The position numbers were made by a program, and so were the translations under genes. The notes under the pieces are model-generated. The model ran no database searches and was not told the origin of the DNA. It saw only the letters and a list, made by a program, of their open reading frames with translations. A stretch of DNA of 64,000 nt from Stomoxys calcitrans. Lineage: Eukaryota; Arthropoda; Insecta; Diptera; Muscidae. Below are positions 33,165-44,875 of the stretch, in pieces. Numbering within the stretch: position 1 is the stretch's first letter; each line of letters starts with the position of its first letter. The stretch covers positions 207,518,435 through 207,582,434 of the forward strand of contig NC_081553.1 of NCBI RefSeq assembly GCF_963082655.1, in the 5' to 3' direction.

Positions 33165-34190
33165 GAGAAAAAATTCCAACAAAATTTTGCGCACTCTAGT
33201 GGCTCAGAGTGTCAAATTGGCTCAGAGTGTCTAATCGGTTTATATGGCAGCTTTAATCAGGTTATCAACGGATATAGACCATACTTATTGGAAGTCATAC
33301 CAAAACGACCTTTGCAAAATTTCAGCCGAATCGGATAAGAATTGTGCCGTCTAAAAGCTCAAGAAGTCTAATCGGGAGATCGGTTTATATGGCGGCTATA
33401 GCAGGTTATGGACTGATTTAGACTATCTTGGCACAGTTGGTGGATGTCATTCCTCAACAATATGGGCAAAATTTCAGCCGAATCGGATAAGAATTCCACC
33501 TACTAAAAGCTCAAGAAGCCTAATCGAGAGACCGATTTATATGGCAGCAATATCAGGTTAGGAACCGATTTTAACCATAAACAAAGTGGTTGGAAGTGAT
33601 ACCAAAACATCACGTGAAAAATTTTAGCCAAATCGGATAATAATTGCGTCCTCTAGAGGCTCAAGAAGTCAAGACCCACGATCGATTTATATCGCAGCTA
33701 TATCAAATGACCCATTTACAATCCCAACCGACCTACACTACTAAGATATATTTGTGCAAAATTTCAAGCATCTAGTGTACTCCTTTGAAAGTTTGGGTGC
33801 TTTTGACAGACAGACAGACGGACGGACGGATCGTCATGATCGATCGATCGAGAAGAATATATGTACTTTAGGGGGTCTTAGACGCAGCATATTTCGAGTT
33901 GTTACAAACGGAATTATTGGGTTGCCCAAAATCTAATTGCGGATTTTTCATATAGTCGGCGTTGACAAATTTTTTCACAGCATGTGACTCTGTAATTGCA
34001 TTCTTTCTTCTGTCAGTTATCAGCTGTTACTTTTAGCTTGCTTTAGAAAAAAAGTCTAAAAAAGTATATTTGATTAAAGTTCTTTCTAAGTTTTGTTTTA
34101 AAAATGCATTTACTTTCTTTTAAAAAATCCGCAATTACTTTTTGGGCAACCCAATAGTATATCCCCATCCTATGGTGGAGGGTATAATAA
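33165..34190 (-). mobile_element. HINE element with nested MITE
   Basis: Array units (GCGCACTCTAGTGGCTCAGA, 'caaaatttcagccgaatcggataagaattg') run to ~33780, then the inverted start block with GACAGACAGACAGACGGACG and 'gaagaatatatgtactttaggggg'. It ends CCTATGGTGGAGGGTATAAT near 34170-34190. A mariner-type MITE lies at 33917-34154 within the end block. Confidence 0.8.
33917..34154 (+). mobile_element. Mariner-type MITE copy 2
   Basis: TTGGGTTGCCCAAAATCTAA at the left and ATTACTTTTTGGGCAACCCAA-type complement at the right, flanked by TA. Includes the interior segment 'tcagttatcagctgttacttttagcttgc' missing from copy 1. Confidence 0.9.
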
Positions 34191-34755
34191 TTGATTCGAG
34201 TCATTTTTAATTGAATTTGATTTTTTTTTCAAATACAAATTCAAAAATTAATTAATACAATTATTTTTTTAATTGAATCTGAAATTAATTGATTTTGTTC
34301 AATAATTTTTCTAATCGAGTCTTAAAAAATGTTCAAATATGTATGGTGCATAAGTAAATGTGAAAGCTACTTTGTCCCATACAATATAAAGGGGGGGGGG
34401 AGATTTCAAAGACCCATACGTCCCACACTTTGACAAATCTGGAACATACCATGGCAGCCGGTTCCACGTGCCGTGTTAACCCTTCATAGGCTAAGGGCTG
34501 CCGCCTCAGTGTACAACACACTGCTACGACAACAGCACCCCTAGGACACCACTACCCGACACCCGAAATTTACTGGAGAACCTCCTCGGCGGAGTTTTTT
34601 TTTTACGGATGGCTACAGAACTTTGCCCAAACACCGCATCTCAAGTCCATGTTCCATCTGTGTATCACATTTACTAGTTAATTGGAATTTTCGAAAATTT
34701 TAATTATTTTTTAATTGGATAAATTAAAAAATTAATTGAAAATTTCAATAATTTT
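34191..34755. other. AT-rich intron sequence with a LINE 3'-tail scrap
   Basis: 34391-34401 is a G run. 34440-34530 holds CATGGCAGCCGGTTCCACGT and GTGTACAACACACTGCTACG with a CAACA-rich tail, also seen at 53730-53835. The rest is AT-rich without recognisable features. Confidence 0.5.
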
Positions 34756-36260
34756 TTATACCCACCACCATAGGATAGGGGGTTAATTCATTTAGTCATT
34801 TCGTTTGCAACACATCAAAATATCCATTTTCGAACCTACAAAGTATATATATTTCGGATCGTCGGTAAATTCTAGGACGATTTATCGATGTCCGTGTGTC
34901 TGTCCGTCCGTTCGTCTCTTGTAATCACTCTACAGCCTTTAAAAATTGAGATATTGAGCTGAAATTTGGCACATATACGTCTTTTTGCTTCACGCAGGTT
35001 AAGTGCCTGAATGGGCCAAATCGGACCATATTTGGATATAGCTGCTATATAGACCGATCTGCGGATAAAGGGTCTGAAGCCCATAAAAGCTAAAATTGTT
35101 ACCCTATTTCAATATAATTTGAAACAGAGAGTTGTTGTAAGCCTCCCGACATCCGATCCTAATATAATCCAGATCGGACTATATTTAGATATAGCTGTCA
35201 TATAGACCGATCTGCCAATAAAGGTTCTAAAGCCCATAAAAGCTGTATTTCTTACGCGATTTCGCTGACATCTAAAACAGTGAGTTGTTGTAAGCTTCCT
35301 GGTATCCGATCGAAATATGGTTCAAATTGGACTATATTTAGATATTGCTGTCATATAGACCGATCTGCCGATAAAGGTTCTAAAGCCCATAAAAGCTTAA
35401 TTTATATCCCGATTCCGCTTAAATTTGAAACAGTGAGTCATTTTATGACTCTCGATATACGACTTAAATATGGTTTAGATCGGACTATATTTGGATATAG
35501 CTGCCATATAGGCCGATCTGCCGATAAAGGGTCTAAAGCCCATAACAGCTTTATTTTTTACCCGATTTCACTTAAATTTAAAACAGGGAGTTGTTTTAAG
35601 CCTTCCCATTTCCGACTCAAACATTGTTCAAATCGACCAAACTTTATAGATATTGTGGTAGTCGTCGAGGAAAGCCTTGTACAAAGTTTTTGGGGAAGAT
35701 TGGTCAATAAATGCGCTTGCAGTTGCTTTAGGAGTAAAAATCGGGCGATATATATATGAGAGCTATATCTAAATCTGAACCGATTTCGGCCGAACTTTAT
35801 AGAAATTGTGGAAGTCGGCGAGGAAAGCGTTGTACAAAGTTTTTGGGAAGATAAATGTGCTTGCAGCGGCTCTAGGAGTGAAAATCGGGCGATATATACA
35901 TATATATGAGAGCTATATCTAAATCTGAACCGATTTCTATGAAATTCACCAGTGATGCCAAGAGTCAAAAGAAAACCCTACCAAATGTGTGTCTGTATGT
36001 TCGTCTGTGTGTCTGCCCATGTTAATTTGTGTACAAACTACAGGTCGCAGTTTTCATCCGTCCATCTTCAAATTTGGTACAGGCATGTTTTTCGGCGCAG
36101 AGTCGATCGGTATACTTATCAATGGGTCTATATCTCTTCCTTTTGGGTGTTACAAATAAATTCATTAAGTTATAATAGTGATCTAGGGTATAAATAAGAT
36201 GATTATTATATGCATGATGGTGGGTATCCAAAGTTCGGCACGGCCGAACTTGACATGTTT
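34756..36260 (+). mobile_element. Composite HINE with two array types
   Basis: Starts TTTATACCCACCACCATAGG; the start block includes GTATATATATTTCGGATCGT and TGTCTGTCCGTCCGTTCGTC. An array of about four ~170-bp units (GATCTGCCGATAAAGGTTCT, 'aaagcccataaaagct') runs to ~35630. From ~35640 to ~36190 the other HINE family is present in inverse order (GGTAGTCGTCGAGGAAAGCC to TTCCTTTTGGGTGTTACAAA). It ends with GTTCGGCACGGCCGAAC, the 3' hairpin, at 36232-36248. Confidence 0.75.
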
Positions 36261-36582
36261 TGCTCTTTGTTTTAATTGATCCAGTTAAAAAAGTAATTGA
36301 AAATTTTCGATAATTTTTTTAATTGAAATTTTGTTTCATTACAATTTCGCTGGATCGTTGGATCAATTAATTTCACTGATTGATATTATCATTATTGTGA
36401 TTGAAGCCTTTTCGATTAAAAAATTAATTGGATCAATTAATTTCGTGATTGAAATCGATATTTATTTTTTTCTGTGTACTATGTCCGGGCCGTATCTCAT
36501 ATACCCCCTTGGCATAAGTGCCTTAGTAGCATATACTGCATTACCTAGGACCAAGGTGAACAACTTTAAGAAGCAAATTGTC

Positions 36583-36812
36583 CCAAGAACATTCCGTTAA
36601 GGAACATGGGGAATATTTTCACATATCAGTGAGTGCGGTTTGATTTAAGTTTAAGCTCTTTGGTAAGAAACCTCGCTATCCGAATGGCTTTCCGCAGTAC
36701 GACACCTCTTTGGGGAGAAGTTTTTAAATGGCATAGTTCCTCACAAATGTCGCCAGCATTAGGAGGGCACAACCACCCCTCAAAAATTTTCTGATGTTCT
36801 TGCCAGGATTAA
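36583..36812 (-). mobile_element. tRNA-SINE family A, head truncated
   Basis: Tail 'cattccgttaaggaacatgggg' and body blocks CGACACCTCTTTGGGGAGAA and 'ccagcattaggagggcacaaccacc' are present; the tRNA head is cut off just after CTTGCCAGGATTAATG. Confidence 0.75.
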
Positions 36813-36936
36813 TGCCATATTTATTGCTTACATATATTTATCCTGGATCATAATTGCAAGATCAAGATACCATAAACGTTTTAACTTTTGCTTTTCCTTA
36901 TAAACCCTGATAATTTTAATTTTTATTTAATTTCAG

Positions 36937-37056
36937 AACTTATCTTCCGGAACTCAATCTGTATATCTAAAGGAACCTTTGCAGACGCTTGATATACAAT
37001 GGGACACTGCTTACACGGGCAGTAGATGGGGCAATATATACATAACTCATATTTTG
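36937..37056 (+). CDS. ZNF106: ZNF106-type gene, WD40 exon
   Basis: A 40-codon exon between TTTAATTTCAG and TTG|GTAAGT, phase 0 on both sides. It encodes NLSSGTQSVYLKEPLQTLDI then WDTAYTGSRWGNIYITHIL, one blade of the WD40 propeller. Relative to human ZNF106 the distance from this blade to the conserved GPRK/GARK position in the next exon is the same, which argues that no exon is missing across the 17.9-kb intron that follows. A long A run and T run that can pair begin ~17 bases after the donor (37073-37115). Confidence 0.85.
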
Positions 37057-37194
37057 GTAAGTACAGAAATGATGAAAAAAAAAAAAAAAAAAAACATTTC
37101 CAATTTTTTTTTTTTTGGAAAAATGGAAAATTTATAAAGATTTTTAAACGACCATAAAATCCATAAAAGCGGTGAAATAACCATAAAAAAGCAG

Positions 37195-37690
37195 GTAAAA
37201 GCGTGGTAAGTTCGGCCAGGCCGAATCTTATATACCCTCCACCATGGATCGTATTTGTCGAGTTCTTTTCCCGGCATCTCTTCTTAGGCAAATAAGGATA
37301 TCAGAAAAGATTTGCTCTGCTATTAAAGCGATATCAAGATATGGTCCGGTTTGGACCACAATTAAATTATATGTTGGAGACCTGTGTAAAATGTCAGCCA
37401 ATTCGAATAAGAATTGCGCCCTTTGGGGACTCAAGAAGTAAAATGGAGAGATCGATTTATATGGGAGCTGTATCGAGCTATAGACCGATTCAGACCATAA
37501 TAAACACGTATGTTGATGCTCATGAGAGAATCCTTCGTTCAAAATTTCAGGCAAATCGGATAATAATTGCAACCTCTAGAGGCTCAAGAAATCAAGATCC
37601 CAGATCGGTTTATATGGCAGCTATATCAGGTTATGAACCGATTTGAACCTTATTTGACACAATTGTTGAAAGTAAGAATAAAATACGTTT
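37195..37690 (-). mobile_element. HINE element, hairpin end present
   Basis: Left end: AGTTCGGCCAGGCCGAATCT (hairpin) and TATACCCTCCACCATGG. Array-type sequence follows (AATTGCAACCTCTAGAGGCT, 'cggtttatatggcagctatatcagg') and fades near 37690. Confidence 0.75.
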
Positions 37691-38570
37691 ACAATTTCCA
37701 TTCGTTTTTCCATCTATCTTTCCCTAGGCATTGCCATTTCCATGGCCATTAATGAACCTTCTCTATGTGTTGGCTACGCCACTTGTCTGCCAATTTTTAT
37801 TATGCGAAAGTCATAATGTTCGATTTAAAATTTATTGGTGCGACGTGATTATAATTCACGGCTGACTTCCCATTCGAGTATACATATTATAATTTATTTT
37901 CTTTGTCTTCTCGTTTGTTTTACGGGTATTAAGTTTCTACCCCAGAACTACATGCAAATCTCAGGAAAGGCGTTGTTTCCCCATAGTTCTCCCTTGTACC
38001 AAGAATTCGTTTTGCAGCCAGACAGGCACACCTTAGTAATCACTAGCAAGTGCATAAATGGTTGGTTGGGTTGCAGCTGTCAGGACAGCAAAACTCGAAG
38101 AATGCATTGCTTCATTGCATGGCTGCTACATACATATACAAAGCAGCCATTATTGTCCTAGAAAGAACCCCCTGGGTAGAAGCATTTTCAATAGTTTTCG
38201 ATAACTCCTCCTTTAGAAGGAGGAGCTGTCTTATTCGTTGTTAGTTGTTAACAATATTGTTTGTTGTATATAAATTTTATTGTCTAAATAAATACAAATG
38301 CACATAGAAATAAGGCAAATGGAGTAGCATAACGTCTAGTTGGAAGTCAGACGTCTGCGTGGAGAAAATTTTTTTTGTCAAACTGAAATAGTTCTCTTGG
38401 AATGGGCGGAGTTTTTATTTCTATTTTGTTAACAAATATCTAAAAAATAAATAAAAGTGCTGTCTACATGTTATAGAGCAGGAGCCGCTGCTTCATTTGG
38501 GCAAAAATGTTGCGAAGAATCCGCAGACTATGAATCATTCAAATATTAATCAGACTAGCATAGCCACGGT
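37691..38570. other. Intronic sequence, no feature recognised
   Basis: No exon, transposon end or repeat identified. An inverted pair CTCCTCCTTT/AAGGAGGAG lies at ~38205-38224. Confidence 0.45.
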
Positions 38571-38579
38571 CGCTTAGCT

Positions 38580-40440
38580 ACCCCCGATGCTACACCCAAT
38601 GTCAAGGTGTAACTGTATCCAAAAGCTGAGAAGCTAAAGCCGTGAAGAATATATCATTTTGTATGTTTTAGGACCTTAATGTACGAATTAATAAAAAGTC
38701 TTCTAGACGTCCAATATATATATTATGAAGGTGTAAATGTATCCCAATTTTAAGAGTTGTAGCTCAATTTTTTACCATTTTGTACGTTTTAGTACCTTAG
38801 TGTACAAATTAAAAAAAAAAAAACTTCTAGTCGCCTCGTATGTACTCTCAGGGTATACCTCTCTCCCAAGTTTCAGAGCTATAGCTCAATAGGTAAATAA
38901 AGTACAGTTTTGTACGATTTAGTACCTAAGTGGACGAATTTCACAAAACTCTTCTAGTGGCGCAATAAATACTGTGAACGTGTATCTCTATCTCAAATTT
39001 CGTAGCTCTATCTCAATCCGGAAGGAAAGTTCCTTTTAGCAACTCAATGTACAATTTGGAAAAATTCTTCTAGTTCTAGACTCTCAAAGTGTAACTACAT
39101 CCCAATTTTGAGAGTTTTAGCTCAATATGTAAAGAAAGTACCATTTTGTACGTTTAGGTACCAAAATGTACGAATTTCAAAAAAAAAATAAATTCTAGTC
39201 GGCCAGTCAAGGTTTCAAATATACCACAATAAGTACATTGCTTTCACTTCTGGTACATTCTGTATTCCCGTTCTCTGTAGGCGAGGATAAACTATTTCGT
39301 AATATTTTTCAATTTTTGGCAACAAAATGTACGAATTTTGAATACATCATTCTGTCCCCCATCATATTTTTCCTAGTTGTATCTACGTGCACATTAGGCG
39401 CCTCGGTAGCCTAGTTGGTAGCGTGCTTGGATTACCAGTGCAGGGTTCGTGATTCCCGTTCGATTCCCGCCAGAAGCCTTAGTCTATCGCTACTGTGGTT
39501 CACAATGGACTTAAAATTGTCTAAGTGAGTCTGTATAGGACTGCCACTCTTACCTAATCTAACCTATGTACGTGCTAAATTTCATATCTCTAGCTCCATT
39601 TGTAAAAACAAATACCAAATGGTACCAATTGCGTACGTTTTCTCACGTAACCAGTACTATTTTCAATTTTTTTTTCTTTTCACTTTCATTATTTCCCCAT
39701 CAGATGTCTTTTAAGACCGATTTAGATTTTCTAACTCTTCACCCGTTTCGTACATTTTTGGTACCTTTTTTAGTACCTAAATGTAAAAATTTCCAAAAAC
39801 TCATAAAGTCAACCCATTAAGGTCGCCAAAGTGTAGATACCAATTTCAGTACCAAATGTACGAATTGTGAAAAAATCATTTAGTCACCCCTCATATATTT
39901 CCTAGTTGTACCAACATGCCAAATTTCAGACCTCTAGCTCCATTTGAAAAGGAGGTACCAATTTCAGTACCAAATGTACGAATTGTGAATAAATCATTTA
40001 GTCACCGCTCATATATTTCCTAGTAGTTGTACCAACATGCCAAATTTCAGACCTCTAGCTCCATGTGAAAAGAAGGTACCAATTTCGGTACCAAAATGTA
40101 CGGATTGTGAAAAAATCATTTAGTCACCCATCATACATTTGCTGGTTGAACCTACATGCCAAATTTCAGGCTTAAGCTGCATCTGTAAATAAAGTACCTA
40201 CTGATACCAATATGGTTCGAAAAATGTACAAATTGTGAATGGAACATTTAGTAACCCATCATACAATATATTTCCTAATTGTATCTACATATAACATTTA
40301 ACATAGTAATCCATCATATATTTCCTAGTTGTATCTATATACCGAATTTCAGACCTCTGGCTCCATTTGTAAAGAAAGTACCAAAAGGTACCAATGGCGA
40401 TACTAAACGTACGTTTTCTCACATAACCCGTACTATTTTT
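38580..40440 (+). repeat. ~125-bp tandem array (GTAC-rich unit), SINE inserted
   Basis: About a dozen diverged units with 'gtaccattttgtacg', 'gtacgaatt', 'cttctagtcg' and 'tatcccaattttgagagctatagctca' motifs. The right half (39830-40260) is more uniform, with CCAAATTTCAGACCTCTAGC and ATCATTTAGTCACC. A family B-like SINE interrupts it at 39398-39560. No coding capacity. Confidence 0.8.
39398..39560 (+). mobile_element. tRNA-SINE (family B-like) with LINE-type tail
   Basis: Head GCCTCGGTAGCCTAGTTGG (box A) and GTTCGATTCCCGCC (box B). The body and tail TCGCTACTGTGGTTCACAAT, GTCTAAGTGAGTCTG, GACTGCCACT and 'taatctaacct' match, in order, the complement of the 3' end of the LINE at 15660-17720. 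Confidence 0.85.
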
Positions 40441-40589
40441 CGGTGCATGGAGCAGGAGTATAGTCGAATATGTTATGAATTGTTGTGTGAACATAAACAG
40501 CACACAGTGGGATAGAATCGAAAAAACAAAGTAAAAAATCTTTCATTTGAGAACAGTTAGAGATAAAAGCCACCTTAGTCTTTACATCT

Positions 40590-41810
40590 TTCTGTCTGTT
40601 TGTCCATGTTAATTTGGTCGCGATTCTCACCGATAATATCGCCATTTATTAGCATATTCTAACAAAATTTTACAAGAGAGATTTTCCGGTGTCTCTCGAA
40701 ATTCCTAGAGATTTTCATCGAAATCATTTCACATTTAGATATATCTGCCATATACAGGGTGATTTTTTAGCTATTATCTTTTTTGGCAACACTGGTTTAA
40801 ACAGCTCACGCACTTTTCGTATTTTGTTTTACTGTCAAACATCTTCAGTTTGGTCTATAATTAAACAATGAATCGTCTTGCAAACGAAGAACGCTTGCAA
40901 ATTATTGAATTTTATTATCAAAATGCGTGCGCTGCTAAAAAAGTTAATCGAGCGCAAAATTGTGTTCAGCGACAAAGCTCATTTTTGGCTCAATGGGTGC
41001 GTAAATAAGAAGAATTGTCGATTTTGGAGCGCAGATCAGAAGCAGAAGCATTACAAGAGCTACCAATGCATCCAGAAAAAGTCACAGTTTGGTGCGGTTT
41101 ATGGGCTGGTGACATCATTGGACCGTACTTCTTCAAAGATGATGCGAGTCGTAACGTAACTGTGAATGGTGAGCGCTACTGTGAGAAGGTATCCAACTTT
41201 TCTTTTTGCATAACATGTGGTTTCTGCAAGACGTTGTCGGCGAGTTCTGTGAACATTTTATTTCGCGTTCGGGACCGGTCAATTAGCCGCCTAGATCGTG
41301 CGATTTAACGCTTTTCGACTTTTTTTTGTTGGGATATGTTAAAGCTCATGTCTATACACGCAAGCCCGCTTCCATTGAAGCATTGAAAAATAACATTGAA
41401 GCATTTATTCGTGATGTACGGGCCGAAAGAGTCAAGAAAGAGAGGCGCAGTCAGGTCAACATTTGTATGAAATAATCTTCAACCATTAAATTATACGGAC
41501 CGTATTATCTGTCTGAATTTTATGTTTTTTTTTAGAAAATTGTTCCTATAGCTCTTAAAATAATCACCCTTTAAATGCATCGCCCGATTTTCACTTCTAA
41601 AGCTTTTGCAAGCGCTTTTATCCACCTATCTTCTTAAAATTTTGCACAACACTTAATTTTACTAGTACTACAAACAGTGCAGATTTTTATCAAAATCGGT
41701 TCAGATTTAGATATAGCCCCTATATATATGTTTGTCCGATTTTGAGCAATGTGCAATAATGTGGTCATTTATTAAGCGATTGTCACGAAAGGCTCTGTCC
41801 TTTCTCCCAC
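40590..41810 (-). mobile_element. HINE fragment split by a mariner element
   Basis: 40590-40754 carries TGTCCATGTTAATTTGGTCG and TTCATCGAAATCATTTCACA; 41572-41810 continues with 'gcatcgcccgattttcacttct' and TTCAGATTTAGATATAGCCC. The mariner insertion at 40755-41571 separates the two parts. Confidence 0.65.
40755..41571 (+). pseudogene. Mariner-family transposon, internally deleted
   Basis: Ends CAGGGTGATTTTTT and AATCACCCT are inverted and flanked by TA. The transposase starts MNRLANEERLQIIEFYYQN (40868), then jumps to the catalytic-core region KIVFSDKAHFWLNG (~40950), MHPEKVTVWCGLWAGDIIGP (~41067), and 'KAHVYTRKPASIEAL' near 41340. Most of the DNA-binding domain is deleted and several frameshifts separate the blocks. 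The second catalytic region has lost residues, so it cannot encode a working enzyme. Confidence 0.85.
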
Positions 41811-41813
41811 TCT

Positions 41814-42850
41814 TTTTATTCCCACCACCATAGGATAGAGGTATACTAATCTAGTCATTCCGTTTGTAACACCTCGAAATATTGATCTAGAAGCCCATAA
41901 AGTATATATATTCTTGATCATCTCGACATTGTGAATCGAACTAGTCCTGTCCGTCCGTTCGTCTGTCGAAATCACGATAGCGGTCGAACACGTAAAGCTA
42001 CCAGCTAGAAATTTTGCACAGATACTTAATATTTATGTAGTTCGTTGGAGATTGCAATTGGGCCATATCGGTTCAGATTTGGATATAGCTGCCATATAAA
42101 CCGATTTCCCGATTCGACTTCTTGAGCCCCTGGAAGCGGCAATTTTTATCCGATTTGGCTGAAATTTCGCACGTAGTATTCTGTTCCAACGACTGTGCCA
42201 AGTAGGGTCGGAATCGGTCTATAACCTGATATAGATCCCATATAAACCGATCTCCTGATTTGACTTCTTGAGCCACTGGAAGCCTCAATTTTTGTTCGAT
42301 TTGGCTGAAATTTGCCACATAGTGTTCTGTTATGAATTCCAACAACTGTGCTAAGTACGGTCTGAATCGGTCTATAACCTGATATAGCTTCCATATAAAC
42401 CGATCTCCCGATTTGACTTCTTGAGCCCTAACAAGCCGCAATTTTTGTCCGATTTGATTGAAATTTTGCATGTAGTGTTTTGTTATGACTTCCAACACTG
42501 TGACAAGTACGGTCCAAATCCGTCTTAAACCCGATATAGCTCCCATATAAACCGATCTTCCGATTTGACTTCTTAAAGTCCTTACAAGCCGCAATTTTTG
42601 TCCGATTAGGCTGAAAGTTTGCCAGCGAAGTTCTGTTACGACTTCCAACAACTGTGCCAAATACGGCCAAAATCAGTCTTCTAGGTTAACCGGTCTCTCG
42701 ATCATCCTTGTTCGGTTCCTAGAAGCTTTTATTTTTGCTGGTTTGACAGAAGTTTGATATGTAGAATAAAAATATTTTTTAGCAGAATCCATTGTGGTGG
42801 GTTTCCAAGATTTAGCCCGGCCGAAATTAGCACGCTTTTACTTGTTCTTA
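41814..42850 (+). mobile_element. HINE element, both ends present
   Basis: Starts TTATTCCCACCACCATAGGA with GTATACTAATCTAGTCATTC and CCGTCCGTTCGTCTGTCG. Four ~165-bp units follow (GATCTCCCGATTTGACTTCT, 'ttgagccct'). It ends TTGTGGTGGGTTTCCAAGAT, the hairpin AGCCCGGCCGAAATT (mutated) and GCACGCTTTTACTTGTT. Confidence 0.85.
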
Positions 42851-42879
42851 TTTTCATTGACGATTTGGGTCGATACTGG

Positions 42880-43740
42880 GTCTGACCGCGAATCCGATAT
42901 ACTCCTTCGCGCATGACAGCAACCTCTGTTATGCGACCACAGGCCTAGTCTTCGAGAGATTGAAGACAGGAGGCGGATTATGGACGTAACACTCTGTCAG
43001 GATTTGCTGGCAATTTCTGAGTGGGCTCGAATGAACAAAGTAGATTTTAATGCACGCAAAACACAGTGCTGTTTGTTGTTCCACAAACGATTCACTAATA
43101 CTTTACAATCGTCAAAATCTAACGCCGGTGTAGATATCAAACATTCAGAGGCTCTTGATGTTTTGGGCATGAGGATTCAATGTAATATCCATTGATCCAA
43201 ACATGTACTCGAAGTGTCAAAAGAAGCATTCAAGTGCTTGGGCTTAGGTGTAAGAAATATTTCACTCCCTCTGATCTTCTTAATATATACGCTGCGTACA
43301 TCAGACCAAAGATGGAATATAACTCGCATATGTTGTCCGGAGTTCCAAAATCATCCCTGGAGCTGCTTGCCCGTGTCCAGTGGCGGACGTTGGTGTTGAT
43401 TGGAGATGGTAGGGTATCCAACTCTATTGTTTCCCCTGAACATTGTCGAAACATTGTGGGTTGTGTGCCGCCGATCTATCGATTGTAACACGGTGCGTGA
43501 GGTTGTTTCTCAGAAATACAAGATTTTCCAGAACCGCATACCGGTTTGAAATCGATTGGCCAGCTGCTCGGACCATGCACTAGCGAGAAAATTCTTTTTC
43601 GCAAGGACGGTTCGTATGTGAAATCGGCTGATGTCTTTCCCCCTACTTACGACATCCAGAAATTCAAAACAAATGTCAATAAACATTATTCCCTTTTTCA
43701 CACCTTCGATTCTTAACTATCCTCCCCAAAATACTGCACT
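42880..43740 (+). pseudogene. LINE reverse-transcriptase C-terminal fragment
   Basis: Blocks in several frames: ISEWARMNKVDFNARKTQCC (~43015), DVLGMRIQCNIH, YAAYIRPKMEYNSHML (~43290) and, at the end, TYDIQKFKTNVNKHYSLF (~43650-43700). This order is that of the thumb and C-terminal part of an insect LINE lacking RNase H. Stops and frameshifts break it; the YADD region itself is only a remnant before 42950. Confidence 0.75.
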
Positions 43741-44875
43741 GCATATTTTGGGGGACATCCGCTGCGTGTTGATTAGAAAAAAATCGATTTGACTGCAAGG
43801 TATTATAGGTTTAAAATCCAAAATTCAATCTTCATTATTTATCAAAAGCAATACAGTTAATTCTAAGCTAGGACATTTAGTTGGTAATGTTAAACATTAC
43901 CAACAATAACTTGTAACAAATGCATTTATATATGCTATCTCTTTCTTGAGTGCAGTTGAAAATGCTCATTGGTTATGTGCAGTAAGCCATAACTTCTACA
44001 TCAGGCAGCAACAACAATTTTAGTATTTAGAATAAATCCAAAAATTAAAAATGGGTTCCAATGTATAGTTAAAGTTTGGCAAAAAAGAAGGAGGCTCTAA
44101 TACGGGATGCTTATATCTTGTTGTGCTTGTTTTGTTTAACCCTGTCTATCATGTTTAGCAAGACACAAAAATTCCCTACTGCAGGCAAGAGATGTCGCTT
44201 TGTTTCTGTTGTCATTGCTCTCACTCACTGCAATTGAGAGTGTTGAACCTAAGCAAAGTACTCATTAGACAGCTGCGTTCTCCGTATCCCCTCACAATAA
44301 CTTATTCTCTCTCTCTCTTTCCCCCTTTTCGTTGATATGTTTGTATAGAAATATTGCACTATTTTGGATGTCATTGCAATTGCGCATGCCCTGCACTGAT
44401 GCACTTGTAGTTGTGTCATATATAATATACTTTGCAAAGGGAGCAGTGAGACAAAACGCATTAAGAGGCAAAACCATATTGGTAATAGTAATTGTCCCTA
44501 CCCCTTTTCTTATTTGCCATAATATGTACATTTATTGTTTTTTTTTTTATTTTTGTTTGCTTATATGTACATGTTGTTGTTAGCTTATAGTCTATTTACG
44601 TGCAAACATTTTTTCTTTTATATCTTTTAGAATCCATTCTTTGTCTTTGGTTTATCTTTGGTTGGCTATAGGTTGCATGTTTGCTTGATAACCATATTGT
44701 TGTAATGTGGGCGTTTTCTCGTAATAATCATCGCCATTCCTATTGGTCGTTTGAAATGTTTGCTTATTTATTTATATACAGACCCTATTTGTTTATTTAT
44801 GTACATCAAAACACACTACTGCTAGGGAAATCTATGCAATTCTTATTACTTGCAGACATAGAGATTTAACAATGC
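43741..44875. other. Intronic unique sequence
   Basis: No gene or known repeat seen; AT-rich with a CT run near 44304-44320. Confidence 0.5.

Noticed and set aside
42073..42660. 195-codon open frame on the minus strand
   Set aside because: Same cause: HINE ~165-bp units (55 codons) stay open by chance.
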